In this document: piece after piece, positions 48,765 through 59,813 of the stretch
Position numbering within the stretch: the stretch's first letter is position 1
How the letters are laid out: each line of letters opens with the position of its first letter
Source: RYN-230 sp036497945
Lineage (GTDB): Bacteria > Actinomycetota > Actinomycetes > Streptosporangiales > Streptosporangiaceae
Direction of reading: 5' to 3'
DNA: 64,000 nt
Assembly (NCBI GenBank): GCA_036497945.1
Contig: DASXIN010000031.1
Location: 9,853-73,852, forward strand
The notes under the pieces: generated by a model
What the model was told of the DNA's origin: nothing
Databases searched by the model: none
The model's input: only the letters and a program-made list of their open reading frames with translations
Translations under genes and position numbers: made by a program

Positions 48765-48833
48765 TCGGATCCTCCCTGAGAGCCCGCGCCTCGCGCGCGA
48801 ATCGAAAAACGCTATTGCCGCTGCTGGCCGGTG

Positions 48834-50903
48834 TCACGTGGGTTGTCCGGCGCGTTGCAGGTTTTGCAGCTCATCGAGCGGAATGTGGCAGCTCATCCGG
48901 TGGCCCGGCTCGACCTCGCGCAGCGGCGGCTCTTCCGACTCACAGATCCCGCTGGGCAGCCGCCGCGGGCACCGGGTATGGAACACGCATCCCGTCGGCA
49001 GGTTGGTCGCGGACGGGATTTCCCCGGTGAGCTTTATCCGGTCCGCGCGCTGCCCGTCCAGGCTCGGCACCGCGGAAAGCAACGCCTCGGTGTACGGGTG
49101 GTGCGGACCGGAGAAGACCCGCTCGGCCGGCCCGACCTCCATCACCTTGCCGAGGTAGAGCACCGCGATGCGGTCCGACAGGTAGCGCACCACACCCAGG
49201 TCGTGGGAGATGAACAGGTAGCTCACCTGCTCGCCCGCCTGCAGGTCGGCGAGCAGGTTCAGGATGGCCGCCTGGACCGACACGTCGAGCGCGGAGGTGG
49301 GTTCGTCACAGACCACGACGGCGGGGCCGCTGCCGAACGCCCGGGCGATGGCCACCCGCTGCTTGAGGCCGCCGGACAGCTGGTTGGGGCGCATCGCCAG
49401 ATGGCGGTCCTCGAGCCGGACCGAGGCAATCAGCTCGGCCAGCCGGACCTGCAGCCGCTTGCCGGACAGGCCCGCCAGCCGGGTCAGCGGGCGGCTGATC
49501 AGCCGCCGCACCGTATGCCGCCGGTTGAGCGCCGAGTCCGGGTTCTGGAACACGATCTGCAGCGCCTTGAGCTGGCTGCGCGGCCTGCGCCGGACATCGG
49601 CGGCCAGTGGCTGGCCGACCAGTTCCACGGTGGCGCCAGGATCCGGCGGCAGCAGCCCGAGCAGCACCCGGGCCAGCGTGGTCTTCCCGCTGCCCGACTC
49701 ACCGACCAGCCCCAGCGTCTCGCCCCGCTCCAGCTCCAGGTCCACCCCGGTGAGCGCGTGCACCTGCTCACCACGGGAACCACGGGCACCGAAGGTCTTG
49801 GACAGCCCGGCCAGCTGGACGAGGATCTCGGCACCGGCCGCGGGCCCGGGCAGCGGCTTGTCCTCCGGCGTGGCACGCGGCAGGCTCGGGGCCACGTCAT
49901 GCCGGTAGCAGCGAGCGGTCCGGCCCGCCCCGACCTGGAAGGACGGGGGTGGCGCTTCCCGGCACCGGTCCTCCGCCAGCAGGCAGCGCGGGGCGAACAC
50001 GCACCCGGTGAGGGAGTGCCCGGCGGGCGGCAGGAAACCTGGGATGGTATCCAGCCGGCCATGGTCCTTGCGCTGCCCGCGGCGCGGGATGCAGCGCAGC
50101 AGCCCGACCGTGTACGGGTGCCGGGGATTGTCGAACACCTCGCGGGCTGGGCCCTCTTCGACGAGTTCGCCCGCGTACAGCACGCCCACCCGGTCGCACA
50201 TCTTGGCGATCACGGCCAGGTTGTGGCTGATGAACAGGACCGAGGTATCGAACTCCGCGCGCAGCGCGGACACCAGGTCGAGCACCTCGGCCTCGACCGT
50301 GGCGTCCAGCGCCGTGGTCGGCTCGTCCAGGATGAGCAGCGCGGGCTCCGCGGCCAGCGCCATCGCGATGACCACGCGCTGCGCCATCCCGCCGGACAGC
50401 TGATGCTGGTACCGGCCCATGACCTGGCCCGGATCGGCGATCTGCACCTTGCGCAGCATCGCCTCGGCGCGATCCGCCGCCTCGGCGCGGTGCAGGCCGG
50501 CGATCTCATACACCTCGGCCACCTGACGGCCGACCCGGATCGACGGGTTCAGGGCCTTGCCCGGCTCCTGGTACACCATGGATACGGCGCGGGCGCGCAG
50601 CTGACGCAGGTCAGCCCCGCTCATGGCCAGCGGGTCGGCGCCGTTGATGCTGACCGTCCCCGCGCTGACCCGGCCGTTGCGCGGCAGGTACCTGGTGAGC
50701 GCGAGGGCGACGGTGGATTTGCCGGACCCGGACTCGCCGACCAGCCCGTACGATTCGCGCCGCCCGACCTCGAAGGAGACATCGCGCAGGGCCAGCCGGT
50801 CCCGGCCGCGCACCTTGTACACGACATCCAGGTGCCCGACGGACAGCGTGGGCTCGGCGCCGCCGCGGCCAGCCGCCGCCGCGGATGCGTCCGTTGCGGT
50901 CAT
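48834..50903 (-). CDS. Fused double ATPase of a dipeptide-type ABC importer (DppD-DppF fusion)
   Basis: A 689-residue protein with two complete ABC ATPase domains. Walker A is G-E-S-G-S-G-K-S-T at 56-64 and again near residue 400; the signature motifs are L-S-G-G-M-A-Q-R and L-S-G-G-L-K-Q-R, and Walker B D-E-P-T-T-A-L-D and D-E-P-T-S-A-L-D. Each half ends in the oligopeptide-transporter C-terminal Cys-containing extension (G-C-V-F-A-P-R-C; G-C-V-F-H-T-R-C-P). It drives the permeases encoded just upstream; the ATG overlaps the permease stop (ATGA). Confidence 0.92.
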   Translation of the reverse strand: MTATDASAAAAGRGGAEPTLSVGHLDVVYKVRGRDRLALRDVSFEVGRRESYGLVGESGSGKSTVALALTRYLPRNGRVSAGTVSINGADPLAMSGADLRQLRARAVSMVYQEPGKALNPSIRVGRQVAEVYEIAGLHRAEAADRAEAMLRKVQIADPGQVMGRYQHQLSGGMAQRVVIAMALAAEPALLILDEPTTALDATVEAEVLDLVSALRAEFDTSVLFISHNLAVIAKMCDRVGVLYAGELVEEGPAREVFDNPRHPYTVGLLRCIPRRGQRKDHGRLDTIPGFLPPAGHSLTGCVFAPRCLLAEDRCREAPPPSFQVGAGRTARCYRHDVAPSLPRATPEDKPLPGPAAGAEILVQLAGLSKTFGARGSRGEQVHALTGVDLELERGETLGLVGESGSGKTTLARVLLGLLPPDPGATVELVGQPLAADVRRRPRSQLKALQIVFQNPDSALNRRHTVRRLISRPLTRLAGLSGKRLQVRLAELIASVRLEDRHLAMRPNQLSGGLKQRVAIARAFGSGPAVVVCDEPTSALDVSVQAAILNLLADLQAGEQVSYLFISHDLGVVRYLSDRIAVLYLGKVMEVGPAERVFSGPHHPYTEALLSAVPSLDGQRADRIKLTGEIPSATNLPTGCVFHTRCPRRLPSGICESEEPPLREVEPGHRMSCHIPLDELQNLQRAGQPT

Positions 50904-51784
50904 GACGCGAGCACCTGCTCGATCGAGTCGGTGAAGAGGTTGATCGCGATCACCAGGGAAGCGATGGCCAGGGCCGGGAATAGGGTCATCCACCAGTAGC
51001 CCGCGCCGAGGGTCACGTAGTTGTGCGCGATGTCGGCTCCCCAGTCCGGGGTGGGCGGCAGGACCCCGAAGCCCAGGAAGGACAGCGTCGCGATGGCGAA
51101 GATGGCGTACCCGAGCCGCACTGTGAACTCGACCAGGATGGCCGGCACCACGTTGGGCAGGACCTCGGTGAACATGATGCTGACCGACTTCTCACCGAGC
51201 AGCCTGGCTGCGGCCAGGTAGTCGAGCTGGCTTTCCACGAGCACCGTCGACCGCACAGTGCGGGCAATCAGCAGGGTGAAGACGAGACCTATGACCACGA
51301 TGATGGTCAGCGGGGACGGGCCCAGCGCGACGATGAACAGGAACGCGACGATCACCACCGGCAGCGCGAGCGCGGCCTCCACCAGCCGGCCCGCCACGAT
51401 GTCGACGATTCCGCCGAGATAGCCCATGACCAGCCCGAGGGCGGTGCCCAGGACGGTGCTGAGCACGGTCGCCGCGAACGCGATGAGCAGGATGCTCCTG
51501 GCCCCGACGATGACCCGGGACAGCACGTCGCGGCCGAGTTGATCGGTACCGAACCAGTGTGCCCCGGACGGCGCCTGGCTGGTCAGGAGAAGCTGCTGGG
51601 CCAGCGGGTTGTGCGGGGCGATGAGGCTGCCGAAGATCGCGCAAGCCAGCCAGAACAGCAGGATTACCGCCCCGGCCAGGAACGTCGGCCTGCGCAGCAG
51701 CAGCCGCCAGGGTGTCAGCTCACCCGTCTGGTCGGGCCGGGCGACGGCGACCCCGGCGGCCGGGGCAACCGCGATGTCAGTCAT
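50900..51784 (-). CDS. ABC-importer permease (DppC type)
   Basis: A 294-residue permease with about six helices, a DppC-type N-terminal domain and the motif H-W-F-G-T-D-Q-L-G-R-D-V-L-S-R, then the EAA-loop region A-A-R-L-L-G-E-K-S-V-S-I-M-F-T-E-V-L-P-N. It forms the channel with the DppB-type protein, whose gene stop overlaps its start. Confidence 0.9.
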   Translation of the reverse strand: MTDIAVAPAAGVAVARPDQTGELTPWRLLLRRPTFLAGAVILLFWLACAIFGSLIAPHNPLAQQLLLTSQAPSGAHWFGTDQLGRDVLSRVIVGARSILLIAFAATVLSTVLGTALGLVMGYLGGIVDIVAGRLVEAALALPVVIVAFLFIVALGPSPLTIIVVIGLVFTLLIARTVRSTVLVESQLDYLAAARLLGEKSVSIMFTEVLPNVVPAILVEFTVRLGYAIFAIATLSFLGFGVLPPTPDWGADIAHNYVTLGAGYWWMTLFPALAIASLVIAINLFTDSIEQVLAS

Positions 51785-52734
51785 CCACCGCTCCCCAGCC
51801 GGAGCCGCGGGTTCAGGGCCGTGCTCAGCGCGTCAGCGGTCAGCGTCGCCACCAGGTAGACCACGCCGATGGTGAGCACCCCCGCCTCTAGCATCGGGAA
51901 GTCCTTGGCCAGCGCCGCCTTGTAGATGAGGTTCCCGATCCCCTGGTAGTTGAACAGCGTCTCCACCACCACCAGCCCCCCGATCAGGTAACCAACCTGC
52001 GTGGCGATCACGGTGATGGTCGGCAGCAGCGCGTTGCGCAGCACGTGGCGGCGGATCACCACCCAGGGCTTCAGCCCCTTCAGCGTGGCGGTGCGCGTGT
52101 AGTCGGCGTCCAGTGCCTCGATCGTGCCTGCTCTCGCCATGCGGGCAATGTAGCCGAACAGGACGAGAACGAGCGGTATCGCCGGGAGGATCAGGTGCTC
52201 AAGCTGGGTGGCCGGCGAGGCGCCGGCCCCGGCCGACGCCGACACGGGCAGCCACTTGAGCGAGACCGCGAAGATGATGATCACCACGATTCCGGACACG
52301 AACTCGGGCACCGTGGCGGCGGACAGCCCGACCACCGAGATGACCCGGTCGGTGGCCCGGCCGTACCGGAGCGCCGCCAGCACCCCGCCGAGAATGCCGA
52401 GCGGCACCACGATCACGAAAGCCAGCGCGGCCAGCTTGACCGAGTTCACCAGCGCCGCCTGGACGTAGGGCTCGACTGCGGACCGGTACTGGTAGGACTC
52501 ACCCAGGTTGCCGTGCAGCAGGCCGGTGAGCCAGGTCCAGTACTGGGCCACCAGTGGCCGGTCCACCCCCAGTTGATGATCGAGAGCCCGTACCGCCCTG
52601 GGATCCGCCAGGTTGCCCAGGATCGCCCGGCCGGGGTCGCCGGGCAGCACCTCGCCCGCGAAGAAGACGATCACGCTGAGCAGCCACAAGGTAACGGCGG
52701 CCAGCCCCAGGCGTTTCAGCAGGTACCTGGTCAC
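51781..52734 (-). CDS. ABC-importer permease (DppB type)
   Basis: A 317-residue permease starting M-T-R-Y-L-L-K-R-L-G-L, with the E-V-L-P-G-D-P-G-R element of DppB proteins and the EAA-loop D-Y-T-R-T-A-T-L-K-G-L-K-P-W-V-V-I-R-R-H. It is the first gene of the leftward operon permease-permease-ATPase-binding protein-lyase, whose promoter must lie in the 258-base spacer with the inverted repeat at 52939. Confidence 0.9.
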   Translation of the reverse strand: MTRYLLKRLGLAAVTLWLLSVIVFFAGEVLPGDPGRAILGNLADPRAVRALDHQLGVDRPLVAQYWTWLTGLLHGNLGESYQYRSAVEPYVQAALVNSVKLAALAFVIVVPLGILGGVLAALRYGRATDRVISVVGLSAATVPEFVSGIVVIIIFAVSLKWLPVSASAGAGASPATQLEHLILPAIPLVLVLFGYIARMARAGTIEALDADYTRTATLKGLKPWVVIRRHVLRNALLPTITVIATQVGYLIGGLVVVETLFNYQGIGNLIYKAALAKDFPMLEAGVLTIGVVYLVATLTADALSTALNPRLRLGSGG

Positions 52735-52938
52735 AGCGTGGCCCCCAGTGGCGTAGCCGCAGTGCCTGGCCTGCTGCGCGTCCGCCGGCAGTCGTCTTGC
52801 GGCGTGATCACGCCGTCCGGAATCTCCTGGCTGGGGGAAGCGTAGTTTCCTGCAGCCCAGAGCCGCAATATCAGCAAGATCCCAATGCCGTCACGGAATG
52901 TATCCGCAAATGTTCGCTTAATTGGGTTGCCCGGTCTG

Positions 52939-52966
52939 GATCATGCCACTCGCAGACGGCATGATC
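52939..52966. promoter_or_regulatory. Perfect inverted repeat between the two divergent catabolic operons
   Basis: GATCATGCC and GGCATGATC, nine-base arms with a 10-base spacer, 27 bases before the fae-like start and 205 bases before the DppB-type gene. The arrangement suggests one regulator for both operons. No regulator gene is within the island. Confidence 0.6.
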
Positions 52967-52992
52967 TGTGTCTATCCAGCGAGGAGGACCGG

Positions 52993-53535
52993 ATGCTGAT
53001 CGGGGAGAGCTTCGTCGGTGAGGGCGCCGAGGCGGCCCATGTGAACACCGTGCTCGGCGACCGGGACGGCCCGGTCGGGGTGGCCTGGGCCACCGCCCTG
53101 GCCACCCCGCGGCAGGGGCACACCCCGTTCGTGGCGGTCCTCGCGCCGGGCATCCCGGTCAAGCCGACCACGCTGTTCGTCAACAAGGCGTCCATCGCCA
53201 GCGACACGCACGGGACGCTGACCTGGGGTGCGGCGCAGGCCGGGGTGGCGGGCGGGGTGGCCGACGCGGTCAGCGAGGGCATCATCGACCCGGCCGGGGC
53301 CAGCACGCTGCTGCTCATCGCCGCCGTCTGGGTGAACCCGGCGGCCAGCGACTTCGGCCTGGTCTATGCGAACAACCGGGCTGCGACCCGGGAGGCGCTG
53401 CGCGCCGGGTGCGATGGCACGCCCAGCATCGACGACGTGCTCGCCGCACGGTTCCAGCCGGTCAACCCCTACTACACGGCGCCACCGGCCGACCGCACCA
53501 CCCACCCGGGGCCGGCCAGCCGGCCCGTGGCCTAG
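52993..53535 (+). CDS. Formaldehyde-activating enzyme (Fae) homologue
   Basis: A 180-residue Fae-family protein. It keeps I-G-E-S-F-V-G-E-G-A-E-A-A-H-V-N near the start, with the His16 equivalent to the catalytic His of methylotroph Fae, then G-D-R-D-G-P-V-G, G-H-T-P-F-V-A-V-L and the K-P-T-T-L-F-V-N-K strand. Classical Fae condenses formaldehyde with tetrahydromethanopterin, a cofactor I do not expect in actinobacteria, so another pterin or another hydroxymethyl compound is inferred. GAGGAGG lies just upstream of the ATG. A Pro-rich tail ends the protein. It leads the rightward operon. Confidence 0.88.
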   Translation: MLIGESFVGEGAEAAHVNTVLGDRDGPVGVAWATALATPRQGHTPFVAVLAPGIPVKPTTLFVNKASIASDTHGTLTWGAAQAGVAGGVADAVSEGIIDPAGASTLLLIAAVWVNPAASDFGLVYANNRAATREALRAGCDGTPSIDDVLAARFQPVNPYYTAPPADRTTHPGPASRPVA

Positions 53536-53542
53536 GGCCGGC

Positions 53543-54652
53543 GTGAAGATCACCGCCATCCGGCTGGACCGGATGCGGTTCCCGCTGGACCCGCCGTTCC
53601 ATGCCGCCTGGGACCCGGTGCCGCGGCGGTATTTCGACGCCACCCTGGTCCGGGTGGACACCGACGAGGGGGTGACCGGGACCGCCTCCGGCGACACCAT
53701 GGCGGGCTTCGCCGGGTATGCGGACCTATTCCTGGGCCGCGACCCGCTCCGGATCGCCAGCCATGTGCGGACGCTGGAGACGATCAGCTTTCACGCGGGC
53801 CGGTTCTGGCCGCTGGAGGCCGCCCTGTGGGACATCGCCGGCCAGGTGGCCGGGCTTCCGGTGGCCGCCCTGTTCGGCGGCGCGCGGGACGCCCTGCCCG
53901 CGTACGCCTCGTTCGGCGAGGCCAGGAGCCCGGCTGAGCGGGCGGAGTCGGTGCTGGCCGCCATGGCGGCCGGTTTCCGCGCGGTGAAGATCCGGATCGG
54001 GCGGGAGGACACCGCGGCCGGCCTCGCGGCGGTCCGGGCGGCTCGTGAGGCCGCCGGGGACGGGCTCGAGATCATGGTCGATCTCAACCAGTGGTGGCGG
54101 ATGCCCGGCGACATCTCGCCCACCCTGGATTTCGCCGCGGTCCGCCGCCTGGCGGCGCAGCTGGGTGAACTCGGCGTGTTCTGGCTGGAGGAACCACTGC
54201 CCCCGGAGCAGCTGGAGGACATGCGGATGCTCCGCGAGCAGACCGGGATCAGGGTGGCCGGCGGGGAGATGGCCCGCACCCCCGGCGAACTGCTCGACGC
54301 GCTGGCGGCGGGCGCACTCGACGTGGTGCAGCCCGACGTGGTGCTGGCCGTCGGCATGCTGCGAGCCAGGACCGTCGCTGAGTCTGCACTGTTGCGGCAC
54401 CGCTGGTTCACCCCGCACACCTGGACGAACGGGCTGGGGCTGCTGGCGAACCTGCACGTAGTGGCGGGTGTCGGCGGTGGACCGTTCATCGAGTTCCCCT
54501 ACGATCCGCCCGGGTGGACACCGCAGCGCCGCGATTTCTTCCTGGCCGAGCCGCTGGCCATCGATGCCGATGGCTGCCTGGCCGTCCCCCAGCGGCCTGG
54601 CCTGGGCGGCCGCATCGACGAGTCCGCGGTCACTCGCTGGGCCCCGGACTGA
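53543..54652 (+). CDS. Enolase-superfamily (MR/MLE) enzyme
   Basis: A 369-residue mandelate-racemase/muconate-lactonizing-type enzyme. The barrel shows the first catalytic-base strand V-K-I-R-I-G, metal ligands in M-V-D-L-N-Q-W-W, W-L-E-E-P-L-P and A-G-G-E-M-A, and a late H-T-W motif that could supply a second acid/base. It should abstract the proton alpha to a carboxylate; the substrate cannot be named (sugar-acid dehydratase or cycloisomerase are possible). The GTG start lies seven bases past the fae-like stop, so co-translation is likely. Confidence 0.85.
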   Translation: MKITAIRLDRMRFPLDPPFHAAWDPVPRRYFDATLVRVDTDEGVTGTASGDTMAGFAGYADLFLGRDPLRIASHVRTLETISFHAGRFWPLEAALWDIAGQVAGLPVAALFGGARDALPAYASFGEARSPAERAESVLAAMAAGFRAVKIRIGREDTAAGLAAVRAAREAAGDGLEIMVDLNQWWRMPGDISPTLDFAAVRRLAAQLGELGVFWLEEPLPPEQLEDMRMLREQTGIRVAGGEMARTPGELLDALAAGALDVVQPDVVLAVGMLRARTVAESALLRHRWFTPHTWTNGLGLLANLHVVAGVGGGPFIEFPYDPPGWTPQRRDFFLAEPLAIDADGCLAVPQRPGLGGRIDESAVTRWAPD

Positions 54653-54693
54653 CCGGCCAGGCCAGCCGCCCCGCCACCGCTCCCGGAGAGACC

Positions 54694-55620
54694 ATGAACG
54701 TCGGCTTTATCGGACTGGGCCACATGGGTGTCCCGATGAGCGGCAGGATCCTGGCCGCCGGCCATGACCTGATCGTCCATGACCTGCGCCGGGAAGCCGC
54801 AGCCGGCCTGCTGGCAGCCGGCGCCCGGTGGGCGCCGTCGCCGCGCCAGGCCGGGGCGGGCCGGGACGTGGTCATTACCATGCTGCCCGCCCCCCGCGAC
54901 GTGGAAGAGGTGCTGCTCGGCCGCCGCGGGCTGCTCGGTGGGCTGCCCCCCGGTGCGGTCTGGATCGACATGTCCACCAGCGTCCCCGCGGTCGCGGACC
55001 GGGTCCGTGCGGTAGCCGAGGCCCGCGAGATCGCGGTGCTCGACGCACCGGTCAGCGGCATGGCGGCCGGCGCCCGGGCCGGCACGCTGCAAATCTTCGT
55101 CGGCGGCAGCGCCGAGGCCTACCAGCGGGTCAGGCCCCTGCTCGAAGTCATGGGGGAGCCGGAGCGGATCATGCGTGTGGGGCCGAACGGTACCGGCTAC
55201 ACCGTCAAGCTCATGATCAACCTGCTCTGGTTCGCGCACCTCGCCGCGACCGCTGAGGTGCTCACCGTGGGCGTGCGGGCCGGGGTCGACCTGGCCACCC
55301 TGCGCCGCTGCCTGCTGGCCAGCCCGGCCGCCAGCAACTTCCTCGACCGGGACGTGCTGAGCGTGCTCCGCCACGGCGACTACGACGACTCCTTCGCGCT
55401 CGCCCTCGCTTGCAAGGACCTGGGCCTCGCGGTCGATCTGGCCCGGGAGAACGGCGTTCCGGCCGAGGTGAGCGCGCTGGTCGAGCAGATCTACCGGCGG
55501 GCGCAGGCCCAGTACGGGGACAGCGGTGGTGAAATGCTCCCGATCAGGCTGCTCGAGGATCTCACCGCCACCCCGCTCCGCCTGCCGCCCGCTGGCCACG
55601 AGACGATGCCCCAGGAGTAA
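54694..55620 (+). CDS. 3-Hydroxyisobutyrate-dehydrogenase-family oxidoreductase
   Basis: A 308-residue beta-hydroxyacid dehydrogenase. The NAD(P) loop G-F-I-G-L-G-H-M-G-V-P-M is at the N-terminus, D-A-P-V-S-G-M-A-A-G-A-R-A-G is the substrate loop, and the catalytic lysine is in Y-T-V-K-L-M-I-N-L-L. Relatives reduce tartronate semialdehyde or oxidise 3-hydroxyisobutyrate. GGAGAG precedes the ATG. It sits 41 bases after the enolase-family gene and two bases before the next. Confidence 0.87.
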   Translation: MNVGFIGLGHMGVPMSGRILAAGHDLIVHDLRREAAAGLLAAGARWAPSPRQAGAGRDVVITMLPAPRDVEEVLLGRRGLLGGLPPGAVWIDMSTSVPAVADRVRAVAEAREIAVLDAPVSGMAAGARAGTLQIFVGGSAEAYQRVRPLLEVMGEPERIMRVGPNGTGYTVKLMINLLWFAHLAATAEVLTVGVRAGVDLATLRRCLLASPAASNFLDRDVLSVLRHGDYDDSFALALACKDLGLAVDLARENGVPAEVSALVEQIYRRAQAQYGDSGGEMLPIRLLEDLTATPLRLPPAGHETMPQE

Positions 55621-55622
55621 GC

Positions 55623-56810
55623 ATGCCCTACACCGTCTCCAGCATGACCATGGTCATTCCGCCTATGCCCACGGCACACTTCGGGTCGGGGGCCATCAGC
55701 GCGCTGCCCGGGATAGTCCAGCGGGCTGGCGCCGATGCGGTGGTCATCGTCACGGACGCGGCGCTTGCCACCACTCCGGTCGTACCCGGGGTCGCGGCCA
55801 CCCTCGAGTCCGGCGGGATCAGCGCCGAGGTGTTCTCCGGGGTGCACCCCAATCCCAGTACCGCCGACCTGGCCACGGGCGCGGATGCCGCGGCGGCGCT
55901 GGCCGCGCAGGCCGGCCGGATCATGCTGGTGGCGGTGGGCGGCGGCTCGGCCATCGACGCGGCCAAGGGCATCGCGCTCGCCGCGGTCAACCCGCAGCGC
56001 GGCCGCGGCCTCGACTACCGCCACGAGTTTTCCCGGCCTGCGCTGCCCATCGTGGCGGTGCCGACCACGGCCGGCACCGGAGCGGAGACCAATGCCTTTG
56101 GCGTGGTCACCGACCCGCAGACGGGGCGCAAGTTCTACGTAGGCCACGCGAGTTCACGGCCGGCCGCCGCGATCCTCGACCCGGAGCTCACCCACGGGCT
56201 GCCCCCCGGGGCCACGGCCGCGACCGGGATGGACGCGTTGACCCATGCGCTGGAGTCCAGCATGTCGCGCCGGGCCAACCCCTGGTCCGACGGCATCGCC
56301 CGGCAGGTCATCCGGATGGTCGGGGCCCACCTGCCGCGGGCTGTGCAGGACGGTGCGGACCGTGAGGCACGGGCCCAGATGCTCCTCGCCGCCCACCTGG
56401 CGGGGGTCGGGATGGCCACCACCGGGCTCGGCGTCTGCCACGCCATCGGGCACGCGCTGGGAGGCCGATTCGGCATCCCGCACGGCGTCGCGCTGACCAT
56501 GGTGCTGCCCGCCGTGCTCCGGTTCAACCGGCCAGCCTGTGCGGAAAGGCTGGCCGACGTGGCCTTCGCGCTGGGCGCGGGGGACACGGCACACAGCACC
56601 GGGTGGAACGCCACGGCTGCGATCGAGGCGATCAGCGCGCTGGCCGCGGCGGCCGGGATGATCCACCGGCTCTCCGATTTCGGGATCACCCCCGCCGACT
56701 TCGACCAGATTGCGGCCGATGCGCTGGACGACGAGGTGCTGGCCAACACCCCCCGGATGCCGACCGGCAGTGACATCCGGGAGATGCTCGCCGCGCCCGA
56801 GATCGCCTGA
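55623..56810 (+). CDS. Iron-type (group III) alcohol dehydrogenase
   Basis: A 395-residue Fe-ADH/maleylacetate-reductase-family protein. The nucleotide loop is G-G-G-S-A-I-D-A-A-K, the metal site shows G-M-D-A-L-T-H-A-L-E and C-H-A-I-G-H-A-L-G-G-R-F-G-I-P-H-G, supplying His ligands, with F-G-S-G-A-I near the start. Likely NAD-linked oxidation or reduction of an aldehyde or hydroxy acid made by the preceding enzymes. Separated from urocanase by 109 bases. Confidence 0.87.
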   Translation: MPYTVSSMTMVIPPMPTAHFGSGAISALPGIVQRAGADAVVIVTDAALATTPVVPGVAATLESGGISAEVFSGVHPNPSTADLATGADAAAALAAQAGRIMLVAVGGGSAIDAAKGIALAAVNPQRGRGLDYRHEFSRPALPIVAVPTTAGTGAETNAFGVVTDPQTGRKFYVGHASSRPAAAILDPELTHGLPPGATAATGMDALTHALESSMSRRANPWSDGIARQVIRMVGAHLPRAVQDGADREARAQMLLAAHLAGVGMATTGLGVCHAIGHALGGRFGIPHGVALTMVLPAVLRFNRPACAERLADVAFALGAGDTAHSTGWNATAAIEAISALAAAAGMIHRLSDFGITPADFDQIAADALDDEVLANTPRMPTGSDIREMLAAPEIA

Positions 56811-56919
56811 CTCGGCCTGCGGACGCTGGCCCCGCCCGCGATGGCCGGACCGGGGCCGGGGCATGATGAACGACCGGGGCGGTGATCACGCCGCTGCCAG
56901 AAGCTGATAAGGAGCGCCG

Positions 56920-58598
<1,679 letters not shown>

Positions 58599-58602
<4 letters not shown>

Positions 58603-59813
58603 CCACGTTCGATGAGCTCTGGGAATCGCTGCTGCCCATCGGCCGCGATCCCGCCACCGGCGGCTACCGGCGGTTCTGCCTGACTCCGGCTGAGCTGGAA
58701 TGCCGGGCTTGGTTCGAGACCGCAGCAGCCCAACGCCAGCTCCGGGTGCAGGCCGACGGCAACGGCAATCTGTTCGCCTGGTCGGACGTGCCTGGCGGCT
58801 GGCCAGCGGTGGCAACGGGGAGTCACCTGGACTCGGTGCCGGACGGCGGGGCGTTCGACGGGCCGCTCGGCGTGGTGTCCGCGTTCGCGGCCATCGACGA
58901 GTTGCGCGCCACCGGCTTCCAGCCCGCCCGGCCGATCGTGGTGGCCGCGTTCGCCGAGGAGGAGGGCGGCCGGTTCGGCCTGGCCTGCCTGGGCAGCCGG
59001 CTGCTCACCGGCGCGATCGACCCCGGGACGGCCCGCGGGCTGCGCGACGGCGCCGGGATCACGTTCGCCGACGCCATGCAGGCGGCCGGCCACGATCCGG
59101 CCCGGCTCGGGCCGGACGACGACCTGCTCGGCCGCATAGCTACATATGTCGAGTTGCACATCGAGCAGGGCCGGGCGCTGGCCGATCTGGACGCCGCGGT
59201 CGGCCTGGCCGAGGGCATCTGGCCGCACGGCCGGTGGCGGCTGGACTTCACCGGCCGGGCCGACCACGCCGGCACCGCGAAGCTGGCCGGCCGGGCCGAC
59301 CCGATGCTGCCCTACGCGCACACCGTGCTGGCCGCCCGGCAGGCCGCCACCGAGCTGGGCACGCTGGCCACCATCGGCAAGGTGCGGGCCGAACCCGGCG
59401 CGGCCAACGCGGTCAGCTCGTCGGTGCACGCCTGGCTGGATGTCCGGGCGGCCGGCACCAGCCAGCTGGACGCCACGGTTGACCAGGTGCTGACGGCCGC
59501 GCGCGAGGCGGCCGAGTCGCACCAGGTGGCGTTCGGCTGGATGGGGGAGTCGCTGACGCCGGCGGTCAGCTTCGATACCGGCCTGCGCGGCCGGCTGGCC
59601 GCTGCGCTGGCCGGCCAGGGGATCGCGGCGCCGGTGCTGCCCACCGGGGCCGGCCACGACGCGGGCATCCTGGCCGCCCGGCTGCCCACCGCGATGCTGT
59701 TCGTGCGCAACCCGACCGGGGTGTCGCACTCGCCCGCCGAGCACGCCGAGCCGGCCGACTGCGCGGCCGGGGTGACCGCGCTGGCCGCCGCGCTGCGGGA
59801 GCTGGCCGGGTGA
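58599..59813 (+). CDS. M20-family amidohydrolase (allantoate-amidohydrolase/carbamoylase type)
   Basis: A 404-residue Zn-dependent M20 peptidase-family enzyme: G-S-H-L-D-S-V-P-D-G-G-A-F-D-G-P-L-G supplies the first metal ligands, F-A-E-E-E-G-G-R-F the glutamates, and H-I-E-Q-G-R and G-A-G-H-D-A-G the later ones. Homologues hydrolyse N-carbamoyl or N-formyl amino acids and allantoate. Between urocanase and the formimidoylglutamate deiminase, it may remove the formyl group from N-formylglutamate, taking the place of a classical HutG (inferred). Both neighbours overlap it by GTGA. Confidence 0.87.
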
